A DNA stretch of 26,612 nt from JBECKQ01 sp040235375 (GTDB lineage: Bacteria; Planctomycetota; Phycisphaerae; UBA1845): the NCBI GenBank assembly GCA_040235375.1, contig JBECKQ010000020.1, forward strand, positions 1 through 26,612, given 5' to 3'. Below the pieces are notes generated by a model. That model did not search any database. It worked only from the letters and a program-made list of their open reading frames with translations, and was not told where the DNA came from. Position numbers and translations under genes: made by a program. Below, piece by piece: positions 6,405-14,747 of the stretch (positions are counted from its first letter, which is position 1; every line of letters begins with the position of its first letter).

Positions 6405-8651
6405 TCACTGGGGGCCGATCAGATTGGGAGCGAAGAACCGGTAGTCGAACAAGTCCATATCGCCGTCCGCGTCCACGTCGAACACCGCGCACTGCCCGCC
6501 CGTGAAGGGCTGGCCCGACCCTTGAAAGCATTCCTGCAGCGCGGCGAAGTCGGCCAGGTCCCAGTCGCTGTCGCTGAAACCGCTCGGAATCAGGCGATCA
6601 TCAAGCACCTGTCCCGTAACCACCACGGCAAACCCTTGCGGATCAACACTGTTCACGGCCGTGGCGCTGACCTGCACCGTATAGGTGCCGAGTTCCGGAG
6701 AAGGAATGTATACCTGCTCGACGTTGTTGAGCGGGTCGGCCAGGCCGCCGGTCACTGACCGCGCATTGGCAAAAACGTTGCCCCGGTAGCCGTTCGTACC
6801 CGTCGCGTCGATCACGAACAGATCGAGGTCGTTGATGACCGGGTCCGCGGAGTTCACCGCCGCCGGCGGATCGGTGAACACCATCGTCACGCGCAACGGT
6901 TCCTGCGAGTCGAATACTGTCACGTCGAAGCTGTAGGATCCGCCGGTCGTCAGGCCGTTGGTGTTCCACATGTCCGTGTAGACAAGTCGTCGTTCGTCGC
7001 CGTCGAAGTACAGCGCATCGTCGAGCACGACGCGTCCCCAACCCGTCAGCATGTTCGGCATGAGACCGTTGGTGGCCATGTCCGCCGTGCCGTTGAGCAG
7101 CGTGGCCTTCATCAGCGCGCCGCTGGGCGTGATCGCGTGAGCCGGATTGGCCAGTCCGCTCCGCGCGAAACCTTCGACGTAGTATTGGCGCACGAGCGCC
7201 GCGGAGGCAGCGATCGCGGGGCAGGAAAACGACGTCCCCGAGCCGCTGGTGGTGCCGCACGTCGTGGCCGAATAGGCGGAGTATACGCCGCAGCCGGGAG
7301 CGTATATCTCCGGTTTAAGGCGCCCGTCCTGCGTCGGTCCCTGCCCGCCATAACAGTGGACGTTGTGATTCGGGTACTGGTACGAGGCGCCGACGGCCAG
7401 CACGTCCTTCGCGTTTTCCGGCGTGCGGAGGTCGGCGGTGTTGGTGGCGGCAAACACGACCAGGTTGTCCTCGTGCTCGTAGCTGAACTCGTCGATCTGC
7501 CGGCACCACGTGGTGTAAGCGGTCGTGTAATCGTCCCCCCAACTGTTGCTGTGAATGCAGGCGCCGTCGTTGTAAGCGTCCGTCAGTCGCGCAATCAGCG
7601 TCGATGGGCTGCTGTTCACGGCGTAATAGTCGGAGTAACTGATCCGCGCCGCGAAGGCGACACCGTCGCGAAAATCATGCACGCCGTAGGGCGAATTGTC
7701 CCCGGCGAGAATGCCGGCGGTCATCGTGCCATGCCACCCGTAGCCCAGCAGCGGGTTCGGACGCGTGGCCACGAATTTCCGATGCGTCGGGCCCACCGGC
7801 TCCGTATCGTAGAACATGCAGTGATCCAGCCGCGGAGCATCGTCGATCAGGCCGATGATCTGGCTCTCTCCGTGAATGCCGGCGTCCCATACCGGCGTGC
7901 GATCACTCGCCCCGCTCTGAACGACCGGCCCGGTTATCTCGTTGCGGAGCACAGCCTCCGGCGACTCTTCCATGAACTCGACGAAACCGAGTTCGGCAAG
8001 CTGGTTCACAGCGTCCGCCGGAACAATCAGGTCGAGGTACGCCCGATCGCCGCCCCTTGCTTCGCCGATCAGCTCCACGCCCTTCACGCCAAGTGCGCCG
8101 CTGACCGCCTCACCCAAGGCGGTGCCACCGAATGTCACAATAGACACGGCGATCTTGCCCTCATCAAGAAGTCGTTGATGCCGCTCACTGCGGCCGACGC
8201 GACCGAAACGATCCCCGAGGCCGCCGGGGTGTTGCACACCTGCCGTGACCGCGGCAATCGTGTCCGCCAGCCCCGGATCAACCTTCCATTCCGGACGAAA
8301 CGCCCCGACATGATGCACGAAGTTCAACTCCGCCAGCTTCGCAGCGTTCGCCTGCCGCATGTCCGCCACGTAGGCGTAGTCCGGCAAGTATTCCCCCAGG
8401 CGAACGCCGGCCGATCGCAGCGCGCGCCGACGCCGCGGCGTGAGCGGCCCGTCCAGTTGAAGAATCTGCCGGCTCGCGTTCTGCTCGTCGCTCTTCTGCC
8501 ATTGGACGATTGACCTTGCCAGCCGCTGCGATCCCGAGCGCAACCGCAGCATCGGCGACTCGTTCGTCCGACCGGGCGCGGCCGCCGCCTCACCACACAG
8601 GCCGGCAACCGCGGCCAGAAGCAGAGTTGCAGATCGATACGTGACGACCAT
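6405..8651 (-). CDS. secreted subtilisin-like (S8) serine protease with dockerin-like C-terminus
   Basis: This 748-residue protein has a signal peptide (MVVTYRSATLLLAAVAGLCG, then AAAA). Two I9-like propeptide segments follow (about 60-125 and 190-235). The subtilase domain has catalytic Asp270 (IIGLIDDAPRLDH), His307 (GYGWHGTMTAGILAGD), oxyanion Asn369 (HSNSWG) and Ser474 (GSGTSFSCPAIAAS). After it comes a KP-43-like beta-sandwich with LRVTMVFTDPP, INDLDLFVID and NNVEQVYIPSPELGTYTVQV. The end is a dockerin-like calcium module (SDSDWDLADFAALQECFQG and DVDADGDMDLFDY). The start at 8651 has GAGGGG upstream; an in-frame start at 8690 would add 13 residues before the signal peptide. It should act outside the cytoplasm in protein degradation. 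In planctomycetes such dockerin-like tails are not known to bind cohesins; calcium binding or surface attachment is inferred. Confidence 0.93.
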   Translation of the reverse strand: MVVTYRSATLLLAAVAGLCGEAAAAPGRTNESPMLRLRSGSQRLARSIVQWQKSDEQNASRQILQLDGPLTPRRRRALRSAGVRLGEYLPDYAYVADMRQANAAKLAELNFVHHVGAFRPEWKVDPGLADTIAAVTAGVQHPGGLGDRFGRVGRSERHQRLLDEGKIAVSIVTFGGTALGEAVSGALGVKGVELIGEARGGDRAYLDLIVPADAVNQLAELGFVEFMEESPEAVLRNEITGPVVQSGASDRTPVWDAGIHGESQIIGLIDDAPRLDHCMFYDTEPVGPTHRKFVATRPNPLLGYGWHGTMTAGILAGDNSPYGVHDFRDGVAFAARISYSDYYAVNSSPSTLIARLTDAYNDGACIHSNSWGDDYTTAYTTWCRQIDEFSYEHEDNLVVFAATNTADLRTPENAKDVLAVGASYQYPNHNVHCYGGQGPTQDGRLKPEIYAPGCGVYSAYSATTCGTTSGSGTSFSCPAIAASAALVRQYYVEGFARSGLANPAHAITPSGALMKATLLNGTADMATNGLMPNMLTGWGRVVLDDALYFDGDERRLVYTDMWNTNGLTTGGSYSFDVTVFDSQEPLRVTMVFTDPPAAVNSADPVINDLDLFVIDATGTNGYRGNVFANARSVTGGLADPLNNVEQVYIPSPELGTYTVQVSATAVNSVDPQGFAVVVTGQVLDDRLIPSGFSDSDWDLADFAALQECFQGSGQPFTGGQCAVFDVDADGDMDLFDYRFFAPNLIGPQ

Positions 8652-8997
8652 GTTCGTTTCACCCCTCGCGTGCGCCGACCCGTTCCGCACGTGCAGATTG
8701 TTCCCGAATACGACGCAGGAACCGCCCCGTTACGCGTAATGCGTAGACTCCCCCCAACTTGCCGATGCCGATTCTAGCATCCGCCGGGGGCGAAAATCAC
8801 CTTGCGACTTCCGAAATCGGGTGAGCGAGCAGCGACGGGCGGGGAAAATGCGGGTCCCTCTCGCCAGTTGTGTCAAGCTTGCGTCACGTGATTATCGACC
8901 TTGTGACCCGGCAGGCCGGCCTCGCAAGGGAAGGCCCGAGATTCCTTCGCCCGGCTGCCTGTTCCGGTCGCGTCACATGATCATCCGAAGACGAAGG
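8652..8997. other. 346-base gap between protease and Nudix genes
   Basis: This is upstream of the protease gene and downstream of the Nudix gene, so it must hold the protease promoter, though no convincing hexamers were recognised. An imperfect 16-base direct repeat (14 of 16 identical) lies at 8881-8896 and 8970-8985, sharing GCGTCAC and TGAT. The first copy contains the palindrome TCACGTGA. No supported gene was found. Confidence 0.4.
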
Positions 8998-9537
8998 TCA
9001 TGTCTGATCTGATCGCCGGCCAGCGGCGCATCGACGCCGATAATGATCCAGGAACACCAGGTTGTTCGGGATCATGCCGGCCTGCGAGCGGATGTTATCG
9101 TCGGTCATCCACTTGACGGCCTGCACTTCCTCAGGCTTCGGCCGCAGCGCCCCCCCGATCAGCCGAACCTCCCACCAGAGCAGATGCAGCCCACCGTCCT
9201 CCCGAAGCCAGCTCCACAACTCGTCCCCTGCTTCGACTTCGAACCCCAGCTCCTCGCGAAACTCGCGAACGATCGCCTCGGCAGGCGATTCGCCCGGCTC
9301 GATCTCGCCACCGGGGAAACACCACAAGCCAGGGGCGCGGACTCTCTCACTCCGCTGAATCATGAGCAGCCGGCCGCGCTGCTCGAGGACGCCGACCACG
9401 CCGTACATGCAGTCATGCCGCGGGTGACAGCCCTCGCGGCCCGAAGCGCGCTTGGCGCAACGTTCAGTGCCTTCGGGCGAGGCGCACGGCCGGCGCTGCG
9501 GCCCCTCGTCAACCTGTCGATTGGATGTGGGATTCAT
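8998..9537 (-). CDS. Nudix hydrolase (MutT-like)
   Basis: Nudix enzymes hydrolyse nucleoside diphosphates linked to another group; members of this size often act on oxidised dNTPs or sugar nucleotides. The Nudix box is perfect: G77-x5-E83-x7-R91-E92-F-x-E95-E96-x-G98-F, within GGEIEPGESPAEAIVREFRE. It is preceded by VVGVLEQRGRLLMIQRS and followed by HLLWWEVRLIGG and EVQAVKWM. The catalytic fold starts near residue 44. The first 43 residues are an odd Cys/His-rich lead (Cys27, Cys37, His38, His41, Cys43). I chose the ATG at 9537 because a strong terminator at 9571-9615 sits upstream. The longer frame from 9651 would run through it; a start at 9408 (MYGVVG) would give just the Nudix fold but has no ribosome site. 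The substrate is unknown. Confidence 0.85.
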   Translation of the reverse strand: MNPTSNRQVDEGPQRRPCASPEGTERCAKRASGREGCHPRHDCMYGVVGVLEQRGRLLMIQRSERVRAPGLWCFPGGEIEPGESPAEAIVREFREELGFEVEAGDELWSWLREDGGLHLLWWEVRLIGGALRPKPEEVQAVKWMTDDNIRSQAGMIPNNLVFLDHYRRRCAAGRRSDQT

Positions 9538-9570
9538 CGGTGCAGAGTACTCCGCCCTTCGGACGCGGCC

Positions 9571-9615
9571 AACAGAAAAGGTCGGCAGCGGGCCGCTTAC
9601 ACCCGCTGCCGACCT
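9571..9615 (-). terminator. strong rho-independent terminator after the prepilin gene
   Basis: A perfect 13-bp stem is formed by GGTCGGCAGCGGG (9580-9592) and CCCGCTGCCGACC (9602-9614), extended by one A-T pair, with a 9-base loop. Read on the minus strand it ends in CCTTTTCTGTT, a short T-tract. It lies 37 bases beyond the prepilin stop and before the Nudix start. A T-run (TGTTTT) on the plus side means it may also work in the other direction. Confidence 0.88.
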
Positions 9616-9651
9616 GTTTTCGTCACAACACGCGATCCTGCAGATTCGCAC

Positions 9652-10617
9652 TTACGGGTAAATCAGAGAGTCGGTCGTCGAATAGGACGAATCCGTGGTA
9701 CCCCAGACTTTCTCGCCCGGGTACCAGTGATCGCTCAGGGGGGTATCGCCACCCATCACCGCCTCGTTGACGGCCGCAGTATCGCCGGCGCTGACATTCT
9801 GCAGGCTCTGCATGTGGGTGTAGATGTTGTCCTGATCCACGCCGACGATCGGCGTCTTCTCGAAGGAGGCGTGGCCATCCGCGTAGAGGACGTTCTGGCC
9901 CTCGCCAGTGCCCCGGCCGCCGTGGTTACCGGAGTTGTACGTCTTCCATTCCTGCGGCGTCAGGCCGCCTGACGCCTTGGTGCCATCGAAGTTGGGGTCC
10001 ACGTTCGGGCTGGCCGTCGTCGAGCTGACTTCGCCCCAAGGGCCCTTGTCGGCACCGACGCACATCCGCGGATCGAGCGCTTCGCTCGGCCGCGTGGAGA
10101 ACGGGCCGTAAGGAACCTGGTAGCCGTAGCTGACGTTTTTGTACTTGCTGAAGTCGTAGTACAGGTCGATGTTCTGCTGCGGATCGACCGTATCGCCCGA
10201 GCTGGGGCAGATGAACTGCTTCGGTGTCACATCGCCGGACCGCACGAGCATGAACAGCGCCCGCGTCGTCGTCAGCTTGTTCGCCGCGTTGGTCGAGATC
10301 GCCATGACGCCCGGCCTGTCAGCCGATCCAAGGTTGATGGGCAGTCCAACGTCCAGCGTGCCGTCGGGCGTGTACTGGATGTCCCAGGTGCCAGCCTCGA
10401 GGAACGTCGGGGTGGGCCAGTTCTCCTCGTTGTCGTTGGCGTAAATCTTGAACGCCGTGCCTTGGCCCTTCACGTTGCTCTGGCAGACCAGCCGCTTGCT
10501 CAACTCCCGCGCTCGCGAGAGGCTGGGCAGCAGAATCGAGATCAGCAGGGCGATGATCGCGACCACCACCAGCAGCTCGATCAGGGTAAAGGCTTTCCTT
10601 TTACGTTTCCTACTCAT
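9652..10617 (-). CDS. prepilin-type N-terminal cleavage/methylation protein (pseudopilin-like)
   Basis: The 321-residue protein opens with a short basic leader and the type IV prepilin signal: MSRKRKRKA then FTLIELLVVVAIIALLISIL, continuing LPSLSRARELSKRLVCQSN. Cleavage would fall between Ala9 and Phe10, with Glu14 as the conserved +5 glutamate. The residue before the cut is Ala instead of the usual Gly. The C-terminal domain contains QNVLYADGHASFEKTP and DNIYTHMQ, the YADGH-type motif of the large, multi-copy planctomycete prepilin-like family (related to DUF1559/H-X9-DG proteins). These proteins are thought to be handled by a type II secretion or type IV pilus machine; individual roles are unknown. 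GGAGAAG precedes the ATG by 6 bases. The gene is monocistronic judging by the terminator behind it. Confidence 0.9.
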   Translation of the reverse strand: MSRKRKRKAFTLIELLVVVAIIALLISILLPSLSRARELSKRLVCQSNVKGQGTAFKIYANDNEENWPTPTFLEAGTWDIQYTPDGTLDVGLPINLGSADRPGVMAISTNAANKLTTTRALFMLVRSGDVTPKQFICPSSGDTVDPQQNIDLYYDFSKYKNVSYGYQVPYGPFSTRPSEALDPRMCVGADKGPWGEVSSTTASPNVDPNFDGTKASGGLTPQEWKTYNSGNHGGRGTGEGQNVLYADGHASFEKTPIVGVDQDNIYTHMQSLQNVSAGDTAAVNEAVMGGDTPLSDHWYPGEKVWGTTDSSYSTTDSLIYP

Positions 10618-10719
10618 CGCAAACTTCTCCTATTTCCGAAACTTTCGTCCGCGTGCCGCTCGCCGAGCGCGACGAGGCAGGGTGGCTACCGAGCTATGGA
10701 TAAATCATGATTACCGGGT

Positions 10720-10736
10720 CACGGGACCATCCCGTG
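10720..10736. promoter_or_regulatory. perfect 7-bp inverted repeat, possible operator of the prepilin gene
   Basis: CACGGGA-CCA-TCCCGTG lies 103-119 bases upstream of the prepilin start. The spacing and symmetry would suit a dimeric regulator or an RNA hairpin. There is no T-tract on either strand. Confidence 0.3.
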
Positions 10737-11093
10737 TGATCACCACACCAACGCCCGTCGTCAACACTGCCAGCCGGCACCTTTACCGCTACGGGCACCC
10801 GCAACGGGTTTTCGACGCTCCAGTTGCCCTGCACGTGGCCACGTCCGGTAACCGCGTTTCGCGTGTCGAGAGACGCACCATCATTGATCGTGCAGGCAGG
10901 TTCTGTGTCAGCAATCAGCGGCGCGCAACCGGCACCTCAACCAAGAGAAGCCAGTGCGTGCGGTCTGCGGGGCACGCCTAACGGAGGCCCCCCTACTTGG
11001 GCGGGTACGGGAAGGAAGGACGTCGAATCGGACGGATCTTATAATGGCGCCTGCGTGCACCGAACCGGCAATCGCCGGGCGGCGTAACCGCAG

Positions 11094-11142
11094 GAAGGAA
11101 CGACGTTTATTTATGGATGATAGCTGATAAGCGCGTTCCTTC
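11094..11142. repeat. 9-bp inverted repeat around an AT-rich core
   Basis: GAAGGAACG (11094-11102) and CGTTCCTTC (11134-11142) are exact reverse complements flanking 31 AT-rich bases with several TTTAT/GATGATAG-like stretches. It lies 124 bases beyond the DUF362 stop and 477 bases upstream of the prepilin start. It could be a regulator-binding site or a hairpin; there is no terminator T-tract. Confidence 0.4.
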
Positions 11143-11265
11143 GTCCCGCAACCTCACTTACCGATTATATGCTACCAAAAGCCTTCGTAGCCGTCAACGG
11201 CCGTTTGGCCGCTCAATCGAGGAATTTCCGGACCAGAACCTCAGGGAAATCGCCGCAGATCAAAA

Positions 11266-12294
11266 TTAAAGCTTCACCTTACGCAAATTGATCTCGAACG
11301 GCCGGCAGGTGCCCAGCCCTCGGTCCATCGCCGCTTCCAGATACGGTAGCGACGCAGCCGGCCCGCCAATCTGCGAAAGCCCCACCGCACCGCGAACCCG
11401 GTTCAGCGTCTGCAGGCCGATCGTGTCGACGGCGACGGGATCGAAGCCGCCCATCAGCATCCCCGCGTCCCAGGTGAAGTCCTCGGCCACCTCCGGACCT
11501 CCGTCAAAGACCACGCGAAGGCCGTTGACAACGTGCAGGCGGAGCCTCGATCGGACGGCCGGCAAGGCAACGATGTCGGCGACGAAGGGCGAGCAGCCGT
11601 CGGCGTAGAACTGGGCGGGGTGCTTGATCAGCGTGTGCGACAGGTTGAAGAGGCTGCATGACAAACCGGCGATGTTGTGGTCCATCAGGAAGGGGACGTT
11701 GATGATCGCGGTCACGTCGTCGAGCCAGGCGACGAGGCGGTCGCGTCCGCTGGCGAAGTCGAGTTCGTCGGTCGTCCAGCCCCACTTGGGGGCCTGGGTC
11801 TTCGTTTCCTGCCGAATGGCGGGGGAAACGCCGATGGTGACTATGCGTGCCGGGTCGAAGCCGGCAGCGGCAAGCGATCGCACCATGGCTCGCAGCATGG
11901 CGTCGGCGGTGCCCAGACCGTCAGCACCGGTGGGGCTGAAGTTGAGAGCGAGCACGTCGTCTTTCTTGAGGATTGACTGCCAGGAGGCGGCGTGGTCGGC
12001 CTGGCCCGTGAGATGAGCCAGGAGGATTCCCAGCAGGTCGAAAACGACCTCTTCGTGGATGCCGCGCGGCGTGAGGACGTGCTCGGAGCGAACCTCGACG
12101 ACGAAGGACCGCTGCGCGTCGCGCGGCTTGTCCGATTTCGACGAGCCGGCCAGGCAGGGCAAGCGCGACGTGATGGCGACGCCGGCGGCAGCAGCCGCGG
12201 CGTGCCGGAGAAATTCCCTCCGGCACAATCCCGAGCCGTCGCGCCGGGCGATCCGTCGCGACACATAACTCGATGTGAATGCGTTGTTTGACAC
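11266..12294 (-). CDS. Tat-exported DUF362 domain protein
   Basis: About 342 residues. The N-terminus has a twin-arginine signal: CRREFLRHAAAAAAGVAITS followed by RLPCLAG, so the folded protein, perhaps with a cofactor, is exported. The rest matches the DUF362 family: KKDDVLALNFSPTGADGLGT, RSLAAAGFDPARIVTIG, IINVPFLMDHNIAGLSCSLF, LRLHVVNGLRVVFDGGP and MLMGGFDPVAVDTIG. Some DUF362 proteins carry ferredoxin-type Cys clusters; this one does not. Function is unknown; the family is often annotated as an uncharacterised iron-sulfur or oxidoreductase-associated protein. I chose the GTG at 12294 because GAGGTG precedes it by 9 bases; a longer frame begins with GTG at 12327 without a ribosome site. 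The gene diverges from the UDPGP-family gene, with about 90 bases between them. Confidence 0.85.
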   Translation of the reverse strand: MSNNAFTSSYVSRRIARRDGSGLCRREFLRHAAAAAAGVAITSRLPCLAGSSKSDKPRDAQRSFVVEVRSEHVLTPRGIHEEVVFDLLGILLAHLTGQADHAASWQSILKKDDVLALNFSPTGADGLGTADAMLRAMVRSLAAAGFDPARIVTIGVSPAIRQETKTQAPKWGWTTDELDFASGRDRLVAWLDDVTAIINVPFLMDHNIAGLSCSLFNLSHTLIKHPAQFYADGCSPFVADIVALPAVRSRLRLHVVNGLRVVFDGGPEVAEDFTWDAGMLMGGFDPVAVDTIGLQTLNRVRGAVGLSQIGGPAASLPYLEAAMDRGLGTCRPFEINLRKVKL

Positions 12295-12387
12295 TGTTCT
12301 GGGCACCTCATATAGGTATCGGCTCACGCATCAATCGATCTGAAACGGTGAGCAACAGGCGGGGCTGGGAAAGAAAGAGCAGGCGGC

Positions 12388-13812
12388 ATGAGACCATCTT
12401 ACGATCAGCTCAGGCACCAGGCGGCGGAGCACGGCCAACAGCACCTCTTTCGATACTGGGAACAGCTCGACGAGCCCGAACGACAGCAACTACTGGCGGA
12501 CGTGGCGGAGATCGACTTTCCCTGCGTCGCCCGGCTCGTCGGCGAGCGAGGCCGAGAGGCGAAGCTCGACATTGCAGCCGAGAAGATCAAGCCGGCGCCG
12601 GTTTATCCGGCCATTCCGGCGGGCGAGATGGACGTCCAGTATCGCCAGGCCCGCGAGCGCGGCGAGGAATTGCTCAGCGCGAGCAAGGTCGCGGCCATGC
12701 TTGTGGCGGGCGGGCAGGGAACGAGGCTAGGCTATGACGCGCCGAAGGGCGTGTTCCCCATCTCGCCGGTGCGCAACAAGACGCTCTTCGAGCTGTTTGC
12801 CGAATCGATCCGGTCGATCCGGAAACGCTACGCGTGCCGGCTGCCCTGGTACATCATGACCAGCGAGGCGACGGACGCCGACACCCGGGCGTACTTTGAA
12901 GACAACAACTACCTCGGCCTCGAGCCGGACGAGGTCCGCTTCTTCAGGCAGGGCGTCATGCCCGCGGTTGACGACGCCGGCAAGATCCTGCTGGCCGACA
13001 CGTACCGGGTAGCGCTGTCGCCGAACGGGCACGGGGGCAGCCTCATGGCGCTGCGGCGCAGCGGCGTGCTCGAAGAGATGAACGGGCGCGGGATCGAGGC
13101 GATCAGCTACTTCCAGGTGGACAACCCGCTGGTCAAGCCGGCGGACGCGCTGTTCATCGGCCTGCACCATTCGACCGGGGCGCAGATATCGAGCATCGCC
13201 GTGCCGAAGGCCGACGACCTCGAGCGCGTGGGCAACTTCGTCGAGATCGACGGCAAAGTGCAGGTCATCGAATACTCCGACCTGCCGGAATCGCTGGCGC
13301 GGGCGAAGAACCCCGACGGTTCGCGCGTGCTGAACGCCGGGAGCGTGGCCATCCACGTGCTGAGCCCGGCATTTGTGGACATGCTGACCGGCGCCGGGCG
13401 AGTATCACTTCCGTGGCACCGGGCGCGGAAGAAAGTCTCCCACCTCGATGTGCAGACCGGTCAAAAAGTCGAGCCGGAAGAGCCCAACGCCACCAAGTTC
13501 GAGATGTTCATCTTCGACGCGATCCCGCTCGCGGAGCGCACGATCGTCCTCGAGCAGCCGCGGAGCGAGTGGTTCAGCCCGGTGAAGAATGCCGAAGGGG
13601 TGGACAGCCCGGCGACAGCGCGGCGGGACATGATCCGGCGGGCGGCGGCGTGGCTCGAGCAATGCGGCGTCGCGGTGCCGCGCGATGGCAGCGGAGAGCC
13701 GGCGGCCGTGATCGAGATTTCGCCCCTGCTGGCCGTGGACGCGAACCAGCTCTGCAAGTCGCTGAGAGAACGCCCCAAGATATCCGCGGGGGACAGGCTC
13801 TATCTTGAATAG
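12388..13812 (+). CDS. UDPGP-family UTP--sugar-1-phosphate uridylyltransferase (UDP-GlcNAc pyrophosphorylase-like)
   Basis: The 474-residue protein resembles the eukaryote-type UDP-N-acetylglucosamine pyrophosphorylase (UAP/AGX) rather than bacterial GlmU or GalU. Its N-terminal helical region (HQAAEHGQQHLFRYWEQLDE) is typical of that family. The nucleotide-binding signature is AAMLVAGGQGTRLGYDAPKG (about 102-121), with the sugar-phosphate loop and Lys120 following. Further family signs are YIMTSEATD, SPNGHGGSLMALRRSG, ISYFQVDNPL, LNAGSVAIHVLSPAF, KFEMFIFDAIPLAE and EWFSPVKNAEG. The reaction is UTP + GlcNAc-1-P (or GalNAc/Glc-1-P) to UDP-sugar + PPi, for cell-envelope precursors; the exact sugar cannot be read from the sequence. 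GAGCAGG upstream is a modest ribosome site. Confidence 0.9.
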   Translation: MRPSYDQLRHQAAEHGQQHLFRYWEQLDEPERQQLLADVAEIDFPCVARLVGERGREAKLDIAAEKIKPAPVYPAIPAGEMDVQYRQARERGEELLSASKVAAMLVAGGQGTRLGYDAPKGVFPISPVRNKTLFELFAESIRSIRKRYACRLPWYIMTSEATDADTRAYFEDNNYLGLEPDEVRFFRQGVMPAVDDAGKILLADTYRVALSPNGHGGSLMALRRSGVLEEMNGRGIEAISYFQVDNPLVKPADALFIGLHHSTGAQISSIAVPKADDLERVGNFVEIDGKVQVIEYSDLPESLARAKNPDGSRVLNAGSVAIHVLSPAFVDMLTGAGRVSLPWHRARKKVSHLDVQTGQKVEPEEPNATKFEMFIFDAIPLAERTIVLEQPRSEWFSPVKNAEGVDSPATARRDMIRRAAAWLEQCGVAVPRDGSGEPAAVIEISPLLAVDANQLCKSLRERPKISAGDRLYLE

Positions 13813-13836
13813 CCGCCGCGAAGTGCAGACCCCGGT

Positions 13837-13862
13837 CCCTCTCGGGGAGGAGTTGGAGAGGG
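13837..13862. repeat. GC-rich intergenic palindrome, copy A
   Basis: CCCTCTC and GAGAGGG flank a 12-base loop, all seven pairs matching. It lies 24 bases after the UDPGP-family stop. It resembles four other C/T-then-G/A palindromes in the window's intergenic spaces (about 14.75, 15.3, 17.3 and 21.7 kb). Confidence 0.4.
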
Positions 13863-13902
13863 GTCCGGCAAGGGGAGCGCGGCCGGGCCGTTGTTCGCTT
13901 TT

Positions 13903-13931
13903 CACGGCCTGCCCCTTCGGGTCAGGCCGTG
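13903..13931. terminator. candidate bidirectional terminator hairpin between convergent genes
   Basis: CACGGCCTG (13903-13911) and CAGGCCGTG (13923-13931) form a perfect 9-bp stem. Three further C-G pairs inside close a TTC loop after one C/T mismatch. It sits midway between the ends of the UDPGP-family gene (plus) and flgM (minus). No proper T-tract follows on either strand, so the function is uncertain. Confidence 0.45.
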
Positions 13932-14018
13932 CCACCCGAGGCACGCGGGCGCACGCCGAACCGGCACGGTAGTGCCACATTCTGTCACTATTGTTCAGGA
14001 CAGCAGTGTCACCTTGTG

Positions 14019-14306
14019 TCAATAGAGCTTTTCGATAAGACGGTCCACGACGGCGCGGAGCTTCGAGGGGTCGTCGCACTTGTACGTGCCGTCCTCGATG
14101 GCGGCGCGAAGCGCGGCGATGCGCTCGGCGCGGGCCGCGGTGTCGGACGACTGGAGCGACAGGTTCACCGCCTCGGGCGAAAGCGAGACCTGGTCGGCGC
14201 GATCTTCCGGCGGGACCGCGTCGGGGCGGTTGCGGCCGCCGTCGGGCGGGCGGTCACGGTTGACGCCGAGCGATCGCAGCAGATCGTGTATGTTGCCGAT
14301 AGCCAT
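14019..14306 (-). CDS. flgM: FlgM-like anti-sigma-28 factor
   Basis: FlgM binds the flagellar sigma factor FliA until the hook-basal body is complete, then is exported. The 95-residue product has the family layout: a variable, proline-rich N-terminal half, then the conserved core DQVSLSPEAVNLSLQ, followed by RAERIAALRAAIEDGTYKCD and the C-terminal helix KLRAVVDRLIEKL. The start at 14306 (MAIGNIHDLLRSLG) fits the family length; the ribosome site is weak (GAAAG). The open frame continues upstream to 14996, but that part is low-complexity and not family-like. No other flagellar gene is nearby. It implies that the organism makes, or once made, flagella. The homology is clear; the sigma partner is inferred. 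Confidence 0.85.
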   Translation of the reverse strand: MAIGNIHDLLRSLGVNRDRPPDGGRNRPDAVPPEDRADQVSLSPEAVNLSLQSSDTAARAERIAALRAAIEDGTYKCDDPSKLRAVVDRLIEKLY

Positions 14307-14747
14307 CGCGGCGCTTTCAGAATGATTCCCGTTCTCACGCTGCTCGCGGCCAGCCGGGTCGCCAATCGTGCGGCGCCAAGGCGTGGCGGACTTCCGCCAA
14401 AGGCCCGATAATCCCGACCGCCGGCGGCGACCACGCGTGCCCGGCCAGTAATGGGCGGTCGCGCAGTGGCAGACGGCGAGGTCTCGCCCGGCGCGCACTG
14501 GCGAGGCCCGGAAGCATGTCGATCTCGCGTTGAAGGGTGAGCGGGCCCAGTCCCGGAGCGCGCTGGACGCGTCACCTTTACCCCTTATCGGTCCTATCGT
14601 CGGGAATGGACTCCACCTTGAGGCAAATCTGCGAATGAATCGAAACGGACGTTTCATCAGGCTTAACCGTGTCTCATGACCATTGACGGGTCGGACGGAA
14701 GCGAGGCCATTCGGCCTGCGTTCTCCCCGGAGCCCGTCATCGCGCAA

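Larger units (their letters stand above)
10618..11265. other. 648-base gap upstream of the prepilin gene, no supported gene
   Basis: No reading frame here has a recognisable domain or a convincing ribosome-binding site. It must contain the prepilin promoter (read leftwards) and the end of the DUF362 transcript. Two inverted repeats, at 10720-10736 and 11094-11142, are listed separately. The AT-rich stretch around 11105-11175 stands out from the GC-rich surroundings. Confidence 0.5.

Noticed and set aside
7137..8513. 458-codon open frame on the plus strand
   Set aside because: It lies wholly antisense to the protease gene, whose catalytic motifs are unmistakable. The composition is typical of antisense shadows in high-GC DNA.
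13983..14021. Three TGTCA motifs just beyond and within the flgM stop
   Set aside because: Irregular spacing and very short; no sign of a regulator site.
14585..14592. Minus-strand ACCGATAA resembling the sigma28 -10 box, upstream of flgM
   Set aside because: No TAAA-like -35 at the right spacing, and it is 280 bases from the start; likely chance.
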